From assembly GCA_964423195.1 (NCBI GenBank), contig CAYRDY010000117.1:1-5341 (forward strand): a stretch of 5,341 bases of DNA, read 5' to 3'. A program made the position numbers and the translations under genes. This DNA is from CAKRHR01 sp964423195 (GTDB lineage Bacteria; Bacillota; Clostridia; Lachnospirales; Lachnospiraceae). Below the pieces are notes generated by a model that worked only from the letters and a program-made list of their open reading frames with translations, ran no database searches and had not been told where the DNA came from. Below, piece by piece: positions 5,256 to 5,341 of this stretch (position 1 is its first letter; each line of letters opens with the position of its first letter).

Positions 5256-5341
5256 ATGGGAATGAGTTATAAGCCATTGTGGATTCTACTGATCAAACGG
5301 GATATGACAAGAAGCGAGCTGCGGGAGAAAGCCGGTATCAG
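5256..5341 (+). CDS. Small Cro/CI-type helix-turn-helix regulator (3'-partial)
   Basis: The frame reads MGMSYKPLWILLIKRDMTRS and then ELREKAGIS before the window ends. The MSYKPLWxLLIxxxMTxxxLRxKxGIS pattern is characteristic of short XRE-family DNA-binding proteins (about 65-75 residues) common in clostridia; the visible part covers the first helix and the start of the HTH. GGAG at 5242-5245 lies 10 bases before the ATG at 5256; the second in-frame ATG at 5262 is also possible. It starts 17 bases after the TtcA-family stop, so it may be co-transcribed, but whether it controls this operon cannot be seen from here. Confidence 0.8.
   Translation, partial: MGMSYKPLWILLIKRDMTRSELREKAGI

Noticed and set aside
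800..5286. Shared 12-base word CATTGTGGATTC at 800-811 and 5275-5286
   Set aside because: One such 12-base match is expected by chance in a window of this length, and the flanks do not agree.

Overview
The window looks like chromosomal DNA from a low-to-mid GC Gram-positive bacterium of the Clostridia (Lachnospiraceae-like). This rests on a class B sortase, strong AGGAGG-type ribosome binding sites, near-consensus sigma-A promoters, a bacitracin/lantibiotic-type ABC ATPase, and a LarE/TcdA/TtcA-family gene cluster. The organism call is an inference; there is no rRNA or other phylogenetic marker here.

Left part (1-1871, + strand). An ABC transporter ATPase (2-610), probably missing a few N-terminal codons at the window edge, is followed by about 250 bp with no intact gene. 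That gap holds the Walker A remnant of a second, different ABC ATPase (about 648-740). Next comes a promoter (768-796) and a class B sortase gene (868-1749). Directly after the sortase stop, in frame, lies a short copy of the 3' end of the first ABC gene (30 of 33 bases identical). A strong hairpin terminator (1823-1871) closes the region. The sortase thus sits between two fragments of ABC ATPase genes, which looks like a scar of recombination or gene replacement.

Middle part (1904-2730). A small FMN nitroreductase-family gene lies on the minus strand with a near-perfect sigma-A promoter (2501-2528, TTGACA-N16-TATAAT). A divergent promoter (2645-2673, TTGACT-N17-TATACT) reads rightward into the next cluster.

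Right part (2731-5341, + strand). A tightly spaced probable operon holds: larE (PP-loop sulfur transferase, GTG start at 2731, with three candidate cluster cysteines); tcdA (E1-like tRNA t6A dehydratase); a TtcA-family PP-loop tRNA thiolase; and the first 28 or so codons of a small Cro/CI-type HTH regulator that runs off the window. The first three proteins all activate their substrate by adenylation with ATP, and two are sulfur-inserting PP-loop enzymes with a CxxC plus a later Cys. The common theme is cofactor or tRNA modification. No larB, larC or larA is visible, so the role of LarE in nickel-pincer cofactor synthesis cannot be confirmed from this window.

I found no CRISPR array, tRNA, rRNA, insertion sequence, phage gene or clearly novel system. 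The most distinctive points are the ABC remnants around the sortase and the three-cysteine LarE inside an adenylating-enzyme operon.
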